Source: Stramonita haemastoma (lineage: Eukaryota; Mollusca; Gastropoda; Neogastropoda; Muricidae). Taken from it: a stretch of 64,000 nt of DNA. Below are positions 46,177-59,400 of this stretch, in pieces. Position 1 is the stretch's first letter. The number at the start of each line of letters is the position of its first letter. Below the pieces are notes generated by a model. The model saw only the letters and a list, made by a program, of their open reading frames with translations. It was not told where the DNA came from and made no database searches. The stretch lies in assembly GCA_030674155.1 (NCBI GenBank), contig CM060326.1, forward strand, positions 31,173,692 through 31,237,691, written 5' to 3'. The translations under genes and the position numbers were made by a program.

Positions 46177-46500
46177 CAAAATATGCGAGCAACAGTGGAC
46201 CCAGCTGTTCAACATGAACTGGCTCAGACAGAAATCTATCTCTCTGTGACTTATCCTTAAGAAATTGTACATTTTCTTCTGCCTTAATGAGAAGATACTG
46301 CAACCTTGAAAGTTCAGCATCCAGAATGAGTTGACTGAGAAATGAAGCTGTTTCATCAAATGTCTTCCCACCCTCTTGCTTCAGTACCAATAACTGAATC
46401 AGCAGATGACTGGAAATCTCTACAACAGGCACCTTTAGACGACAACCTTTTCCAGTAGCCAGAAAAATGGACCCCAGCTTACTCAGTTGACTTCCATTAT
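46177..46500 (-). CDS. Unidentified exon-like open segment
   Basis: On the minus strand about 108 codons stay open up to a good donor (TTTG|gtaaga at 46176). The translation has clear amphipathic helix character, for example FDETASFLSQLILDAELSRL, QYLLIKAEENVQFLKDKSQR and LSEPVHVEQLGPLLLAYFG, unlike the random frames around it. I recognise no family. No clean acceptor is visible at its upstream end and no partner exons were found. It could be an exon of an unknown gene or part of a degraded transposase, the latter supported by transposon-like flanking sequence. Confidence 0.4.
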
Positions 46501-48359
46501 GTGTGTTAGCATTTCAGGAAATTAAAAAAAAAAAATTTTTACCTAAATAAAAGTAATAAACTATAAAAGTAAAAAAGAAAAAGAAAACCAGCAAAAAAAT
46601 TGTAATTAGCGTAAAAGAATTTGTTTCTTCCATTCAAAAGGCAAAACTGCCAAAAGGTTTAAAAGAAATCTGATAACAAGAAAAAATAAACAAAAGGAGT
46701 GACAGCTGAAATAACCTGACACACATAGGGAAATAAACATTTCGTAAGTATCAGAACTGTGGTATTGGGGACGGTTTCTATCAATGTATTATAGATGTGT
46801 CGCATGTTTTTGTAAAGTCACTGAAGGTTAAAAATTCCCTGATACATAACACAATTTTACTTTACCGGTGTCAACTTTTTTTTTTTATCCTTTTCTTCAA
46901 ATCAAAATTTTAAAAATAAATGGATTCTGCCTTTTTTTATATATTTCTAGACAGTATAAAACCAATCAACAGAAAATAAAAGTAAAGCACTAATTCAAGT
47001 AGTAAAGATAAGGAACCTCAAATGAGTCAAAACAAAACAAAGACATAATGGAAACTCTGAAAAAGAGAATGACTGGGGAAATGAAAAGGAGAATGACAGG
47101 GGAAAATGAAAAGTAAAGACTGTATGGCTATTAGATACAGTTCTGTGTGCATAAATGACAAAGAGCAAGCTTACTTGTGGCACTACTGTGCTGAAACTAA
47201 ACCTGCTTTAGTTAAATTGAAGTTACTAAAAAAAGAAATTAATTCAAACACTGATATCCCATTTAGTGATTTACTACTCCGGTTGCATAAAAATATTCCA
47301 AGTTGTGCAACCCCCCCCCCCCCCCCCCCAACAAAAATGAAAACTGTAACAAACTCAAACTTTTAATTCATCAATCATAAATGAAACCTTACCTAAACTG
47401 GTTTTTAAAAAATCCCCCAAAAACAGAAGCAACGACCGACATTTGCTTCATGAAAAAGTGAATCTTCGATCTCGTTTTTAATGAAAATACAACTGCCGTG
47501 TCTTACCTTAAGAGTTTCCTTTCTTCACCTGCAATATACATGCTATATCCTACTTATTTATCTCCTAGGTTTTTTATGTAGCTGCTGTTTTTATTGTTGA
47601 ATAAAAAAGAAAAAAAGTACATCTGCATGAAATGGGTAATACGGAAATTTGTGTTTAGTTCTCTGTGTGTGGGGTATAAGAGTGTGGTTGAAGTTGGAAA
47701 ACTGTGCAAGTGTGCAAAAACATGACTTTAAAAACCGATTCTGGTCAATGTGCTGATATGCAAGTATATGATTTTGAAGGTGCATTGTGGATAGTAAAGA
47801 AGAACACACTCGGTGGTTCTGTTGCAGGCATTGTTTTGGTAAACAAGTGGAAAACTGAAGGTGTTACTTTGGGGCATTAGATGAAAGAAGTAGGGATATG
47901 GATTTTAGGATTACACTCTTCATTATGTAGCGTACTGTGCGTCATACACCATTTGACTTTGTGGTGTAAGTATATACGTTTCCTTATCTTTAAAAAAAAA
48001 AAAATTCTAAAAAGAGGCATTAGGAGGTAGGTACCAATCTCATACTACTGGTTGAAATGGTATGGGAGAGTTTGTGGGCTTATTTTGTTTGGGGGGGGGG
48101 GGGGGGTGTTCCTCATGCATTCCTCTTTACAAACTGTTCTGGATACTAGTCCGTCAAATGAATTGAGAAACCAGCAGTTCCTCATTGAGCGTGTATTTGA
48201 TGCACCTTTTAAAATGATATACAGTGGTAACTCCCTGAGAGACACAAGAGAACAGCCTGCACTGACTTAACAACTGTGTTACAGAAAAAACAGTCACCAA
48301 GAAACTGCATAGGAAGTATTGCTCTATGTGCTATAATTGAGTCATTTTCAAACCATTTC

Positions 48360-48780
48360 ATGTGCAGGCAGGATAGTTTTGTGGTTGGAGCACTGCACTT
48401 GTGATGTGACGGCTGGGGATCAAGCCACCATTAAGGCATCTGTTTGAGGGGATTTTTTCCTTGGGAGTTAAAATATCAGTGCTGATTCCACAACCCCGAA
48501 AGCCCTTTAGATGAGACTATAAACCAAGGTCCTCTGAGCGAATGCATGCAGAAATCTTGTGCGTACATTAAAACCTGTTCACTTTTTGGAAGAGTAGGTC
48601 ATTGCATGCAGATAGGAATGGATGACAAAATAAAAAACATGCACCCTGATGTCATGTTTAGACATCATCCCTGAAGTCAGAATGCAGCTACTACTTTAGT
48701 AGGCAAAACCCCCCAACACTGTCACATAAAATCTCACCATTGGTAAACCTCAGAGCTATAGATGAGGAATGAGACAAAAA
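48360..48780 (+). mobile_element. SINE family B-like, diverged copy
   Basis: A tRNA-like start (GGCAGGATAGTTTTGTGGTT) is followed by family B blocks ATGAGACTATAAACCAAGGT, CTTTTTGGAAGAGTAGGTCA, GGAATGGATGACAAAATA and CATCATCCCTGAAGTCAG. A related degraded copy is at 54800-55140. Confidence 0.7.
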
Positions 48781-50449
48781 AAACAATAAAAGCTATTTCG
48801 TAGCAAATAATGAAAAGATTTCATGATCTAAGACTGACAATGTTTTACCCTCAACTTTTTCCCACAAGTTGCTTTGTTATTGAAGCTACATTTATTTTTT
48901 GTTTTAAAGGGGGAAAATAGCTAAAAGCAAAACAGAAGCTGTGTCTTTGGACATGCTTCATTGAAATATGATTATCTACTGGAATAAGGTCTGGTGTCTT
49001 CTGGTTGCTGGTTTTCCTGATCTTCCACCTCTCATTTTGCCAAATGGATGGATTTTCTCAATACATTCGGCATGTGTTGTAATTTTTAGCATAAAAACTA
49101 TTGCCAAAATCAAAATCTTTCTTTTGCATCAATTCAGTCCTGCATCAAATCAGTGAGTTAACCCTTTGAGAAACTCATATGAACCCAAGGATCAATCAGC
49201 TTTTTGGTAGTATTTCAGAACTAACCAGGTTAATTTAAATAAACTCTGGGGTGTGTCTTCATTAAAGAAATAATTGTTTCCTGCGTGACAAAGCAATGAC
49301 AAAATAGATGACAAACAATGTATTGTCACATTGTGTGAGGAGTCACGATCAAGATTTGAGGGTGTGTCAATTTCATGCTGGTGTAGAATAAGCTCTGACA
49401 TCCATTTCAAGAGTTGTAGTCAGTAGTGTATTGTTAGTCTTACAGCAGCAAATCGTTTGTAATTTATGATACTCAAAATAAGGACCATTGGAACAGTAAT
49501 TATTGTTGTATGTATTAAACTCCAGTTCTGTTTTTACTCATGAGGCACATATACCATTGTTGAGAATTGATAGCACTTGTCAAGTTCATGAACAATGGTA
49601 TAATGAATTGTTATGCATATTGCATACCTTGCGACATTTCAGTATTCCTTTAGTGAAAGCTCGTGGCGATAAGCACCTGTTGTTGGAAGGCAGCGTTTTA
49701 GTCTGCTGTTAGCGTTTGGCCACCAGCAGTGCTGACCCTAAAGGAAATGACAAAAGTTGGGCTCAGCTTTGACTTTGTATGAAGATGTATGTCTTTTTTA
49801 AAATCTCAATGGAAATGATAAATGAAAAAAACACATTTCTTTTGCATCAAAAGGGATCTAGGAAATTAAGGGTTTATTTAGCACCTGGATCTTCATTTTA
49901 AGGATTTTAAAGACCTCAAAAAGAGGACCCTCAAAATGGACTAGGACTGTACAAATCTTGCTTAAAGAAAGCAAAAATTAACATTTTCCATTCAAAGTCT
50001 TGCTGCGTGGTGTCTAATAATCCCCTTTTTCAAATCTTGGGTAGTATCTTCTGTTTCCTTTTTTACAGGGCTAACTTATTCAGCATGCGCAAGTGCCATC
50101 CTAGCTGCTTTCCCTTACTAGATCATGTTTATATTTTTTACTTCAGTCATTTAAGAAATGCAGTATGAACAGATAACTGATTTTTATCAATTACAATATA
50201 GTTGTGAGAGCTGGACAGCAAACATCTGTACAGTGATTCTTTCATTTCTGCTCATCTATTAGTACACTGCAATCTTAAAAATCTATTGAAACTTTCTTCA
50301 GTAAAATGCTGTTTTTACAAATAAATTAGAGTGCAAAGCAAAACTGTTGATAGTATGATCACATGCTGATACACAAGAGGTGTGATATCTTTGTTGTGTC
50401 GGTCACAAGTAGGTGAGAGAATTTGCTTACTTAGTTTTTTTTTTTTTTT

Positions 50450-51196
50450 CTTTTGGCTGCCTCATCCTCTGTGATATCCCTGTCTGCTGTTCCCATGCTA
50501 CTCAGCTCATCTCCCTGCCACAGCCATACCCAGATTTGTTATGTCTCATCCTCAGAGTCGGGATTCCGCAGGGAACTCATCAATATCAGGCCCCTGTGGG
50601 GCCACCAGCCAGAGGGGCCCTGCACTGCTGCTGGGTCACTTTGGTGGTGTTCAGCGGTGCCTGTTCTGAGCTAATGTATGCAGGACACCACCTGCTAATG
50701 ACAGTATTAGCTCATTGCAAGGTTAGTCACCCACCTGAGGTGGCGACCACCACAAGGTCCTGCCAATAACTGTCCCCATGAACCCCCAACCCTAAAGGTT
50801 TTGACACAAACTCACCACAGGCGCAGAAGTGTCGGTATGGGTAAACAATCTGAGATCACAATGAGGCCAGAGCAACTGGGACCACTGAATCAGAGGCAAT
50901 TTTTATTATTGCATGATGATCAGTGGTAATGAGGACGGTGTAATGATGCTGCTATGGAAGTGCACCTGCTTTGAGCCTACTTGACAGGGTTATAATGCTG
51001 TATGTTTACTATCCTGGCGTCAACCGGGCCCAAGAGATACTGTGTGGTCCCAGTCTTCCGAAGAAGCTCACAGCACACTCACTCTGGGTAGAAGTCGGCA
51101 GGAGTCTGAAAAATCCCTGACTTTTTATGGGATTCGAACCTGCGACCTTCCAGTCAGAAATACAAGGCACTAACCACTGCGCCATGGCAGCTAGTT
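50450..51196 (-). mobile_element. Long tRNA-derived SINE, family C, copy 2
   Basis: Minus orientation. The head near 51196 (AGCTGCCATGGCGCAGTGGT; B-box GGTCGCAGGTTCGAATCCC) and a body shared with 20068-20806, extending further at its 3' end toward 50450 (complement of GATATCCCTGTCTGCTGTTC). Confidence 0.85.
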
Positions 51197-52630
51197 AGTT
51201 ACTTAGTTCATTGTTTACTGTATAACTGTTATTGTGGCAAGTTCTTTGCAAATTTTCAAATGAAAGCAAAGCTAGAAAGATGTTCCGACTTTTAAACGGT
51301 TTTCCAAATTTTAATTAAAATTATGTACAGTAATTTCAGATTTTTTGTGTGATCTTTTGAATCTAGCATTATCAGAGGGCATATGAGAATTTCTTGCAAG
51401 AAGTTGGATTGTACATAGTGAAATGTAACTGGACTCCACAGAAGAATATGCATTGCCTACAGTGATGTAGCCTACAGTTCATGGTCACAAGACAGTTTCA
51501 GATAATAGAAAAGGTGGTCTTATGTGCAATGAGTTATCATTGGCAGCTTTGTTGGGACACTGTTGTGTGCATTGCAGGTTCATTATCATCCCATACTTGT
51601 GTTGTGTCAACCTGACGGTGCTACTGTGGCCTTGCAATGGAGGACAATTGGAATGTCAAGCTACTGTTGTGGATTTTTTCTGTTGTCATGGGGTGTGATC
51701 ATTCAGAAAAGTAAACCTTTGCAAATAAGACAGTCATGTACAGTGTACAGAGGGCAAGTCCTGGTAGAGAGGGCACTGCAAAACTGGCAGATAGTTTAAC
51801 TCTTTTTTAATGTACTGTACATGACAGTATAAACTTTGTCATAACTGTATTTCTATTGTGTCTTGCTTGTACAGAAAATGACTGTAAAACTTTGGAATTA
51901 TTGGTAACTAAATTACAAACCAGGTTACTGTATTGATGCATCTGTAACCAAGTTTGCATTGATGCATTTGTAACCAAGTTTTGTATTGGTCTTGAAGTTG
52001 TGTCAAGACTTGCACAGTTTGCCCTGCCATTTGCTTCATTTGTATGGTTATTAAATGTACATCCCTGTTTCAAATGTTGTTGGGTTTTTTTACCCTGTTA
52101 TGTGCAAGTGTGTGAAAGAAAGCATTCTTTATACCAAGTCACTTAAATTTTCATGAAACCAAGTTGTTGTTTTTTAAAATTATCTGTTTTACTGTGTTAT
52201 GCGGGATAGAGTGAAAGAAAGAAATCTTTATGCAGAGTTTTGGCTACAATTTTGGCGCTATTCATAAAGATATATTTTGCATGCAAAACATTTGCATTTC
52301 AATTTGTACACATACACTGCAAAAATTACCAGAAACACACCCAATATTTTTATTTTATTCAGATCTCATCAATATTTGTTCACCTATTCCATCTCAGTTA
52401 TTATTCCTCCAATTCCCTGAGAGTGCAGAAGTTTTTGTATGAAGAACAACAAACAGATTCAGAAATGTTAAAAAAATAGCTGGAAGGGGCAGTTGGATCT
52501 GGACCCTTCAGAAGTATTCACAGGTTGGATTTTGGAGCATAATCAAACTGTGAAATGCTAGAAACATACTACAACTTGCAGTTATATAAATCACAACACA
52601 GAAAACCAGTCGAACTTGTCAACACAAAAG

Positions 52631-52636
52631 TTTATT
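52631..52636 (-). terminator. Candidate poly(A) signal for SUMO
   Basis: TTTATT on the plus strand, AATAAA on the minus strand, about 705 bp after the SUMO stop codon. Confidence 0.5.
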
Positions 52637-53341
52637 TCTTTTCTTGTACATCATACAAACATCTAATGACATCAAACAACATCATATGAGAAACTTAATG
52701 GTGACATCAAATGACTTGAAACAAGATGCAATGTAGTATTGTCCTCTCGAGCCATCTCAATAGGCTCTGGAAATAAAATATGTGGCTCAGCTGAATATAT
52801 CCGTGACTGCGGAAAATGACATATACATATTTGTACTAACATAAGGAAAACAAACTTGATCATGTACTTGTGATGAGAAGGGGAAAAGAACATTCACAAA
52901 AACCAAATTACAGAAACTGTTTTTCCTCATATAAACTGGTCAGTATTGAACCAATCTTGACTTTCAAGGTTATTGTTGAGCATTCCATGAATTTCATCAT
53001 CAAAGTGAAAACCTTTCCTAAAATATCTTTGTTGGCCTTAGATAATCATGAAATACTTTTGAAACATATAAATGTGAAAGAACGTCTTTCAGATAAGTGA
53101 GATGACTGATCTCCAAATGATCAAGATGAGGATTACTGATGATCATGACGACGACAATGATGTAAACACAACAGCTAAAGATCAAAACTGTTGACATGAT
53201 GGAGCGATTTACATCCAGAGCCTTTGGGAAAAGAGGACCTTCATCTTGTGTCTCACTTTGTACAGGCCCCCACCCTCAAGCCGTGACAGCCTGCAGGAAG
53301 GGACTCACATGGTGGGGAATGGGATAGCTGATGAATGCAAT

Positions 53342-56300
53342 TCACAAATGATGACACCCTCCCGTCTGCTGCTGAAACACGTCTATTGAGTCCCCATCCT
53401 CCATCTCCAGCTGAAACAAATCAAGGGGCAAAAATTTGAAACAGGCAGTGGGAAAGAGAGGCAAGAAGAATGCCTACCACACTTGCTAATGGAAGTTAAT
53501 GGCAGGAGAATGGACCAAAATGGCAGAAAACAGAAGGTGACAGGAAGAAAAGGAACAAGACAAAAACAAAGAGGGAGTTCTTTGCACAAAATTTCCAGAA
53601 GGGGGGATGCTATTTATACTGACTGGTCCCCAGCATCCACGAGGGGAAAAGCATGACCCCAGACATTCAGCATTAGTATGGGATCAAGACATCACAATGG
53701 GAAAACTTTTAAATCATGGCAATTACCACAGGTTCTTCAGGCCCAATTCCATTTCTGATCTGGGTACTACTTTGAGAAAGCTAAATCACAGTTAAATATC
53801 AAAAGATGCCATTGTCTAGAGGTTAAGGCTGCAGGTTTTTAGTTCTAAAAGTCCTGAAGTAGCTATGGTTTCAAATCTCACTCAAAGCAGGTGATAAAGA
53901 ATAAATTATTTCTAACCTATTCTTTTACTGGCTGACTTAGGTACATTAGTTTATTGAATTAGTAAATGCAATTGACAATTTAGCGTAACAGATTTCCCAA
54001 AGAAAAAAGCAAGCACAACTGTCATATAGTGATGACACATATAAAGCATATCAATTACAGACATTACACAGGTTTCAACTAATGCAGTCTCAGATTTTTC
54101 AATTTTATGTAAAGAGAATTAAAGTCTATCTATCTATCTATCTATCCCTTAGTCTGGCAACCGTGGGGGCACCCCTGAAGACTTCACAACCAGTTCCCAG
54201 AATTAAAGTCAAAATTTAAAAAAACTGAAGTGGTAAGGGAAAAAAGTCTAGAAGGAATTTTCTATAATTGTCACTGATTTTTTGTGTTGCATTCAGTACA
54301 ATTCATGTCTCCTACCCTTACAGCCTGTCCTGTCCGAGGAGAATGTCAATGTAAAAAAAATCTATCTGAAGCTTGATCAGCTTTGATTAGTCCATATAAA
54401 CTCACTGATCAACACATATCTTTCGCAATATGGTCACTACAAGTCTTACTGACCTCGATGAGTATGTACAGGTCTGACTGTGTGAAAGTGAATAACTGAA
54501 AATGCTGTCCCTTATACACGCTGCGCTTTATTTAAAGTTGTTTCATCAAAAATCACATAGAAAGTTTAATAAGAAGCTTACAGAGTTTGGTGTGTCCTCA
54601 TCATTGATCGGATTTCCATCAAAACGAAACCGCACCGCTCCTGTTGTGATGCCCTGCAAAAGTTCATCAAACCAACATCAGACCACCTTCAACAATTTCA
54701 GAACACATACAAACTGAATGACTTTTCTATTAAAATGATGACAATTGTCATCAAGTCACTTTAAACACCTAGTCCAAAAACTAATGAGCTGACGGCAACT
54801 ATGGACATAGACTTGAGTCTCAGCTAGGGTACATGTCCGTTAAAGGGGATTTTTCCTCTGGAGTTAAATTGTTAATAGTGGTATTGACTGCAACCCCCTG
54901 GAAGTCTCTGATGAGACTATAAACTGTGATCCCAAGTATGAATGTACCCAGAACATCTTCCATACACATGAAAACTCCATCCACCTTTCATAAACTGCTA
55001 GTGCTATGGCCAGTGGTATGGATGACAGAAATATACCTAGCATGCACCCTGCCATCTAGAGGGATAGACTGCCAGTTTCACCTTGCCCATAACATACTGT
55101 CAGAGAAAAATCAGTGCTGTACCCTGGGACTTTGAAGTAGTCAAACCTACTATAAACAGTCCTATATAAATCTGCTGATCCTTAGTTAAAGTGAAATGTT
55201 TGACGTTAATTTACTACACTAGTACTGTTGTGGAATAAAAGGATACTGAACAATATGACAGCCAACTGGTTACCTCATGGTAAGATACTCCAGTCTCTGG
55301 CTATAACAGATTGCCTTGATCATAAAAACAAGAAGAGTTTATGGGGACTGTTTTACTAAATTCTCACACACACACACACACACACTTATAGATTTATAAA
55401 CACTTCCAAATAAGAATCATAAGAGCTCATATATTGTACAGCAACAAGTACAGAACACTAATTTTGCACAGGTTGTAATCCATAAATCATGGAGAAAAAA
55501 ATCAAACTGGAAGTCTTCTATTCCATATTAATGATAAAAAAATATGTAGATCCCATCAAATATACTAAAGGCCAGACCAGCCGCCATGGCGCTGAGATTA
55601 GTGCCTTGTGTTTCAGACAGGAAGGTCACAAGTTCAAATCCCATAAGTCAGGGATTTTTCCAACTCATGTTGGCTCCTACCCAGAGTGAGTGTGCTGTGG
55701 GCTCATTGGGAAGACTAGGACCACACAGTCAAGCTTCATCTACTTTGCGATGCAATTTAACCCTCTAGGGCCGAAGCCTACAGATATGATAAACCCAATT
55801 AGAGGCCCCCTGGTGCTCACCTAAGTGGACACTGACCCTTCCCTCCCAGATAACCATCTCTAGACAGGCAAGAAGTCCAGCTGTGCAATAGACCCAGTCC
55901 TCTGCATGGCATCGTTTATTCTGTACACTTCACTTTCTAAGGTGACTGCAAGGGGGAAGCAACCACCTTACGATCCCCTGAGTTTGAGCCTCTGGTATAC
56001 ACACATGTGAGTACTCATCTACTATTATTTTGCTTTAATAAAATCACTAGTATATATAGAATGACAGCATTAATTATTTCATATGATGCATTATAATATT
56101 AGTCAATACAGGGCACTAAATTTGGTTTATCATATTTGATAAGAATGGCTTTTGTGGAATCTTCAGGGAAAGATAACTCTTCCAAAATTTATCAGATATG
56201 ATAAAAACGGTCTTAGTGGTTGCAAAAGCTCTTTTAAAAAAAACTGTATTAGCTGCTTTTGATGATTGTTTTGAAGAAATATTTTGATATCAAACTTATT

Positions 56301-56372
56301 TATAATGTTTCTACATCATTTTTTCCAATGTTTTGGAAAATATTATTGTTTTCTGCTGTGATTGGTGAGTGT

Positions 56373-56423
<51 letters not shown>

Positions 56424-59400
56424 GTGTTTGTGTGTGTGTGTATGTGTGTGTGTGTGAATAAATGCTTGTTATTAATTCTGGATGTGAGTAGTATATGAAG
56501 AAAAGTAACTTAATTCTACATGTTATTGTCTGTTTTCAGCATGACAGCACAAATTCCTGTCACCAAAATTTTCCGGTTGGTGACTGGTGATGACAGTGAT
56601 TTTAATCTTTCTGGGAGCAGTGGAAATGAGTGGATGCCTGCAGATGATGATACTGAAGAAGGAAAAGATGATGAAATGCTCATCAGAGGCCAAACAAAAA
56701 TGGTGAAGAAAGAAAAGCAGTGTTGGGTGCACAAGCAGCAAGATACGCCATCAACAAGTGAAAGTATGAGTGACATGGAGGATGACACCCTCTGGCAAGT
56801 CTTCAACAAGCAACACTAGCAGAAGATGACAGTCCTTTAGCCCAGCTCCTAGCCAGAGACAGTATGCAGAGGATACGATTCTGCTGGCTGAGCTCCTTGG
56901 TCAACATCTTGTTGATGTCACACCAGAAGAAGTGAAGAAACTTGCTTTAGCGTTGACCATGACTCCCAGCGGGACGGACATGCCATTTGACCCCCCAAGT
57001 GACAAGAAACCCCTTGACTAGAAGTGAATGCTATAGAGTAGTCATTTGTATATAGTCATCTCAATAAATCCACAATAAAATGTTGTTTTAGAGACAATTT
57101 ATCATATATGATAAAATCAGTTTATGTACCCTCAAAAGCCGCTCTTATCATATATGATAAATTTTTCTAACTTCACCATTTTTTCATTTTTTTAAAAACT
57201 GACTACAGGAATGTGCTAGTTTGGTGTATTCAACATTAATTTTTCACAGGAAATAATTTTCATTAGCCTAGAAGTACATTCAGGCGCTAGAGGGTTAAGA
57301 GTGTGACTCAAATTATCTGATCAACACTGCAAGTGTCTGTATTGATCGGTACTGGGTCATTCTCCTGAAAACTGGCCAGATGGGGGTCACTATTTTTAGA
57401 GCCAAATAAAATATCTTCCAACACAAAAATCATAAAATGTTTTACATCTTTTGTGTGGACTATGTTTGGAGAAATGAAGGAAATGAAATCATTTGTGTGT
57501 ATGCATTATTTTACTTGCCTCAAGCCATTTATGTGCAAAATTTACAGGATTTCCTGTACCCAGTTTGTGACATGGTTTCGAGCAGACATATCAATCGTTG
57601 ATATTTCCCTAGATTTTCAGTCTAAAGAATCAAATTTGTTATCAAAGCAAAGGTATGATGAAGAACTTTGTTTCTGGGTAAGTTAAAGTATATAACATGA
57701 TTGCATCATAAAGAAATACCAGGAAGAAAATCAGCGTCTTGCGCATTACACTCGGCGTCTTTGCCACGTTCGATCGATAAAGCTGCATTGTCTAAAATAG
57801 AGAACATGACCTTTACCCCAAAGTGTTGTGTCAAGAGTAATGCTTTTTGTGCTATTATTCACCAAGTTGGATGAAGAAAGGATAATGCTATCCTGAGAAA
57901 TGAGCTACCTATTACGATTTTCACACGTGGTGTCTTTCAAAAGCTGTAATGTTCGAACAAACAAAGGGACTATTTTATCAGTCACAGAGAACTCTTACCG
58001 ACCTTCGCGTATGAATTTCAGTACGTTTGCACTGGGGAAGCTTTCTGATTCATTGTCTGCTGTGAGAGAGTGTGTGCTGAGGTACACATGCACTCTAAAC
58101 CTGTGGTGTCTTGTTCACTTTCTTTGTGTAACTCGCGATACGCCATCAAGCAACAGCCCCTGTTGAGGTCTTGGAGGAAAGATTGTTTATTCTTTCTGAA
58201 TACTATGCATAAAAAGATTGTTACTACAGATTCAAGAGATGTCTATTCATCGTTTCTTCGTGATAATTTCAGATTGTCACAGGCTTTAGCAGCTGTTAGA
58301 TCGATCGATTCTAGCAACATGGGACGTTTGTCAAAAGGCGTGGAATCATCGGCTTGGCTCAAAAACAGAAATGTACTCCAGATAATGAAATTAAGGTCAT
58401 GATTTGAAGGTTTTGTACGCAGGGAAATATGCTGGACTTCTTATTTTTGCATACAGCTTCTACTGTCGTAAATACTTAGTGTTCATTTAGTGACATCATT
58501 GACCTGTTCTCTCGATCGTTACTAATGACGCCATGTGTTTGGCGTCTTGAAATGTGGCGTGATACGGAAAAAAGAAAAAGAAAAGTTGTTGTAAGTGCAG
58601 CTTTCCATTGCTTCTCGTAAGTGAAATAATGTAGTTTATGAAACCAACTGGTGTCTGAAGCTCCTGCTTCTGTTCACTTGTCTTTCGCTTTTCTGTTACA
58701 AACAAATTTAGCCCTGCACGTTACCAAAGACACCACTACCATGTGTCTGAGTCACATTCGTTACATATCTGATTTATACTTTATTTTTAATAGATGAAGG
58801 CTTCGACAAATCTTGATAAAATATTTGAATGTGCAAGCAAAACCAACTGGGATGTGCTATAACAACTTATAAATTAAAATATTAGCTCCAATGATAAAAC
58901 TTGTATAAAACTTTAAAATCATTGTCCTGCACATTACACCTTTTACCATAAGCTAGGTGTCTATGCAATGTGTGTAATGGATTTAATTAGATTCATAGTA
59001 CTTAACAAAGGGCTTGAGATAATGTGTGATATGTCCATTTTTGTGTTACACACAAAAATGTGTGTAACACAAAAATTATTTCGGGTGAGAGGCAGTACTT
59101 TCATTTGAATTGAATTCAAACCATGGCGATCTTAACTAGTTAAGATCACCATGATTCAAACTCAATTGATTTTTCCATTACAATCCATGTACTAGCTTGA
59201 AAAAAATGTGAATTGTTATGCTTGTGATGCTTAAGTTTCTATCTGTAACTGCACAAAATGATTCTGACATCTTGAGCCCAGGACAATATTTCTTTCATCG
59301 AGACTTAAAAGCTTCAAATCTAGCAGTACATTAGTCTTACTGCATTTTCAACTGAAGTGGAAGTGTAGGCCGAAACCTATTCCATGTGATTATATTTCTT

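Larger units (their letters stand above)
45376..52614. other. Intergenic region between converging Sfmbt and SUMO genes
   Basis: Apart from the exon-like segment at 46177-46500, the family B SINE fragment at 48360-48780 and the family C SINE at 50450-51196, I see no supported feature. The strip 45980-46080 (AACTTTTGAACC, TTGAAATTTGGTGATG) resembles 25520-25600 in the TTAA transposon, which suggests that part of this region is an old transposon copy. Short open frames at 47.1, 49.5 and 52.2 kb have no domain pattern. Confidence 0.55.
55761..57294 (+). mobile_element. piggyBac-like element (1,534 bp), non-autonomous
   Basis: Flanked by TTAA on both sides (55757-55760 and 57295-57298). Inverted termini: CCCTCTAGGGCC on the left and, reversed, CCCTCTAGCGCC on the right. 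A TTAA duplication with a CCC-starting inverted repeat is the piggyBac signature. The element is too short for a full transposase and carries one acidic open frame. Five copies of a palindrome close to TTATCATATATGATAA lie near its two ends. Confidence 0.85.

Noticed and set aside
57900..58402. Overlapping open frames in the 2.86-kb transposon as a transposase
   Set aside because: No catalytic DDE/DDD or DNA-binding pattern is visible and the frames are short and unrelated.
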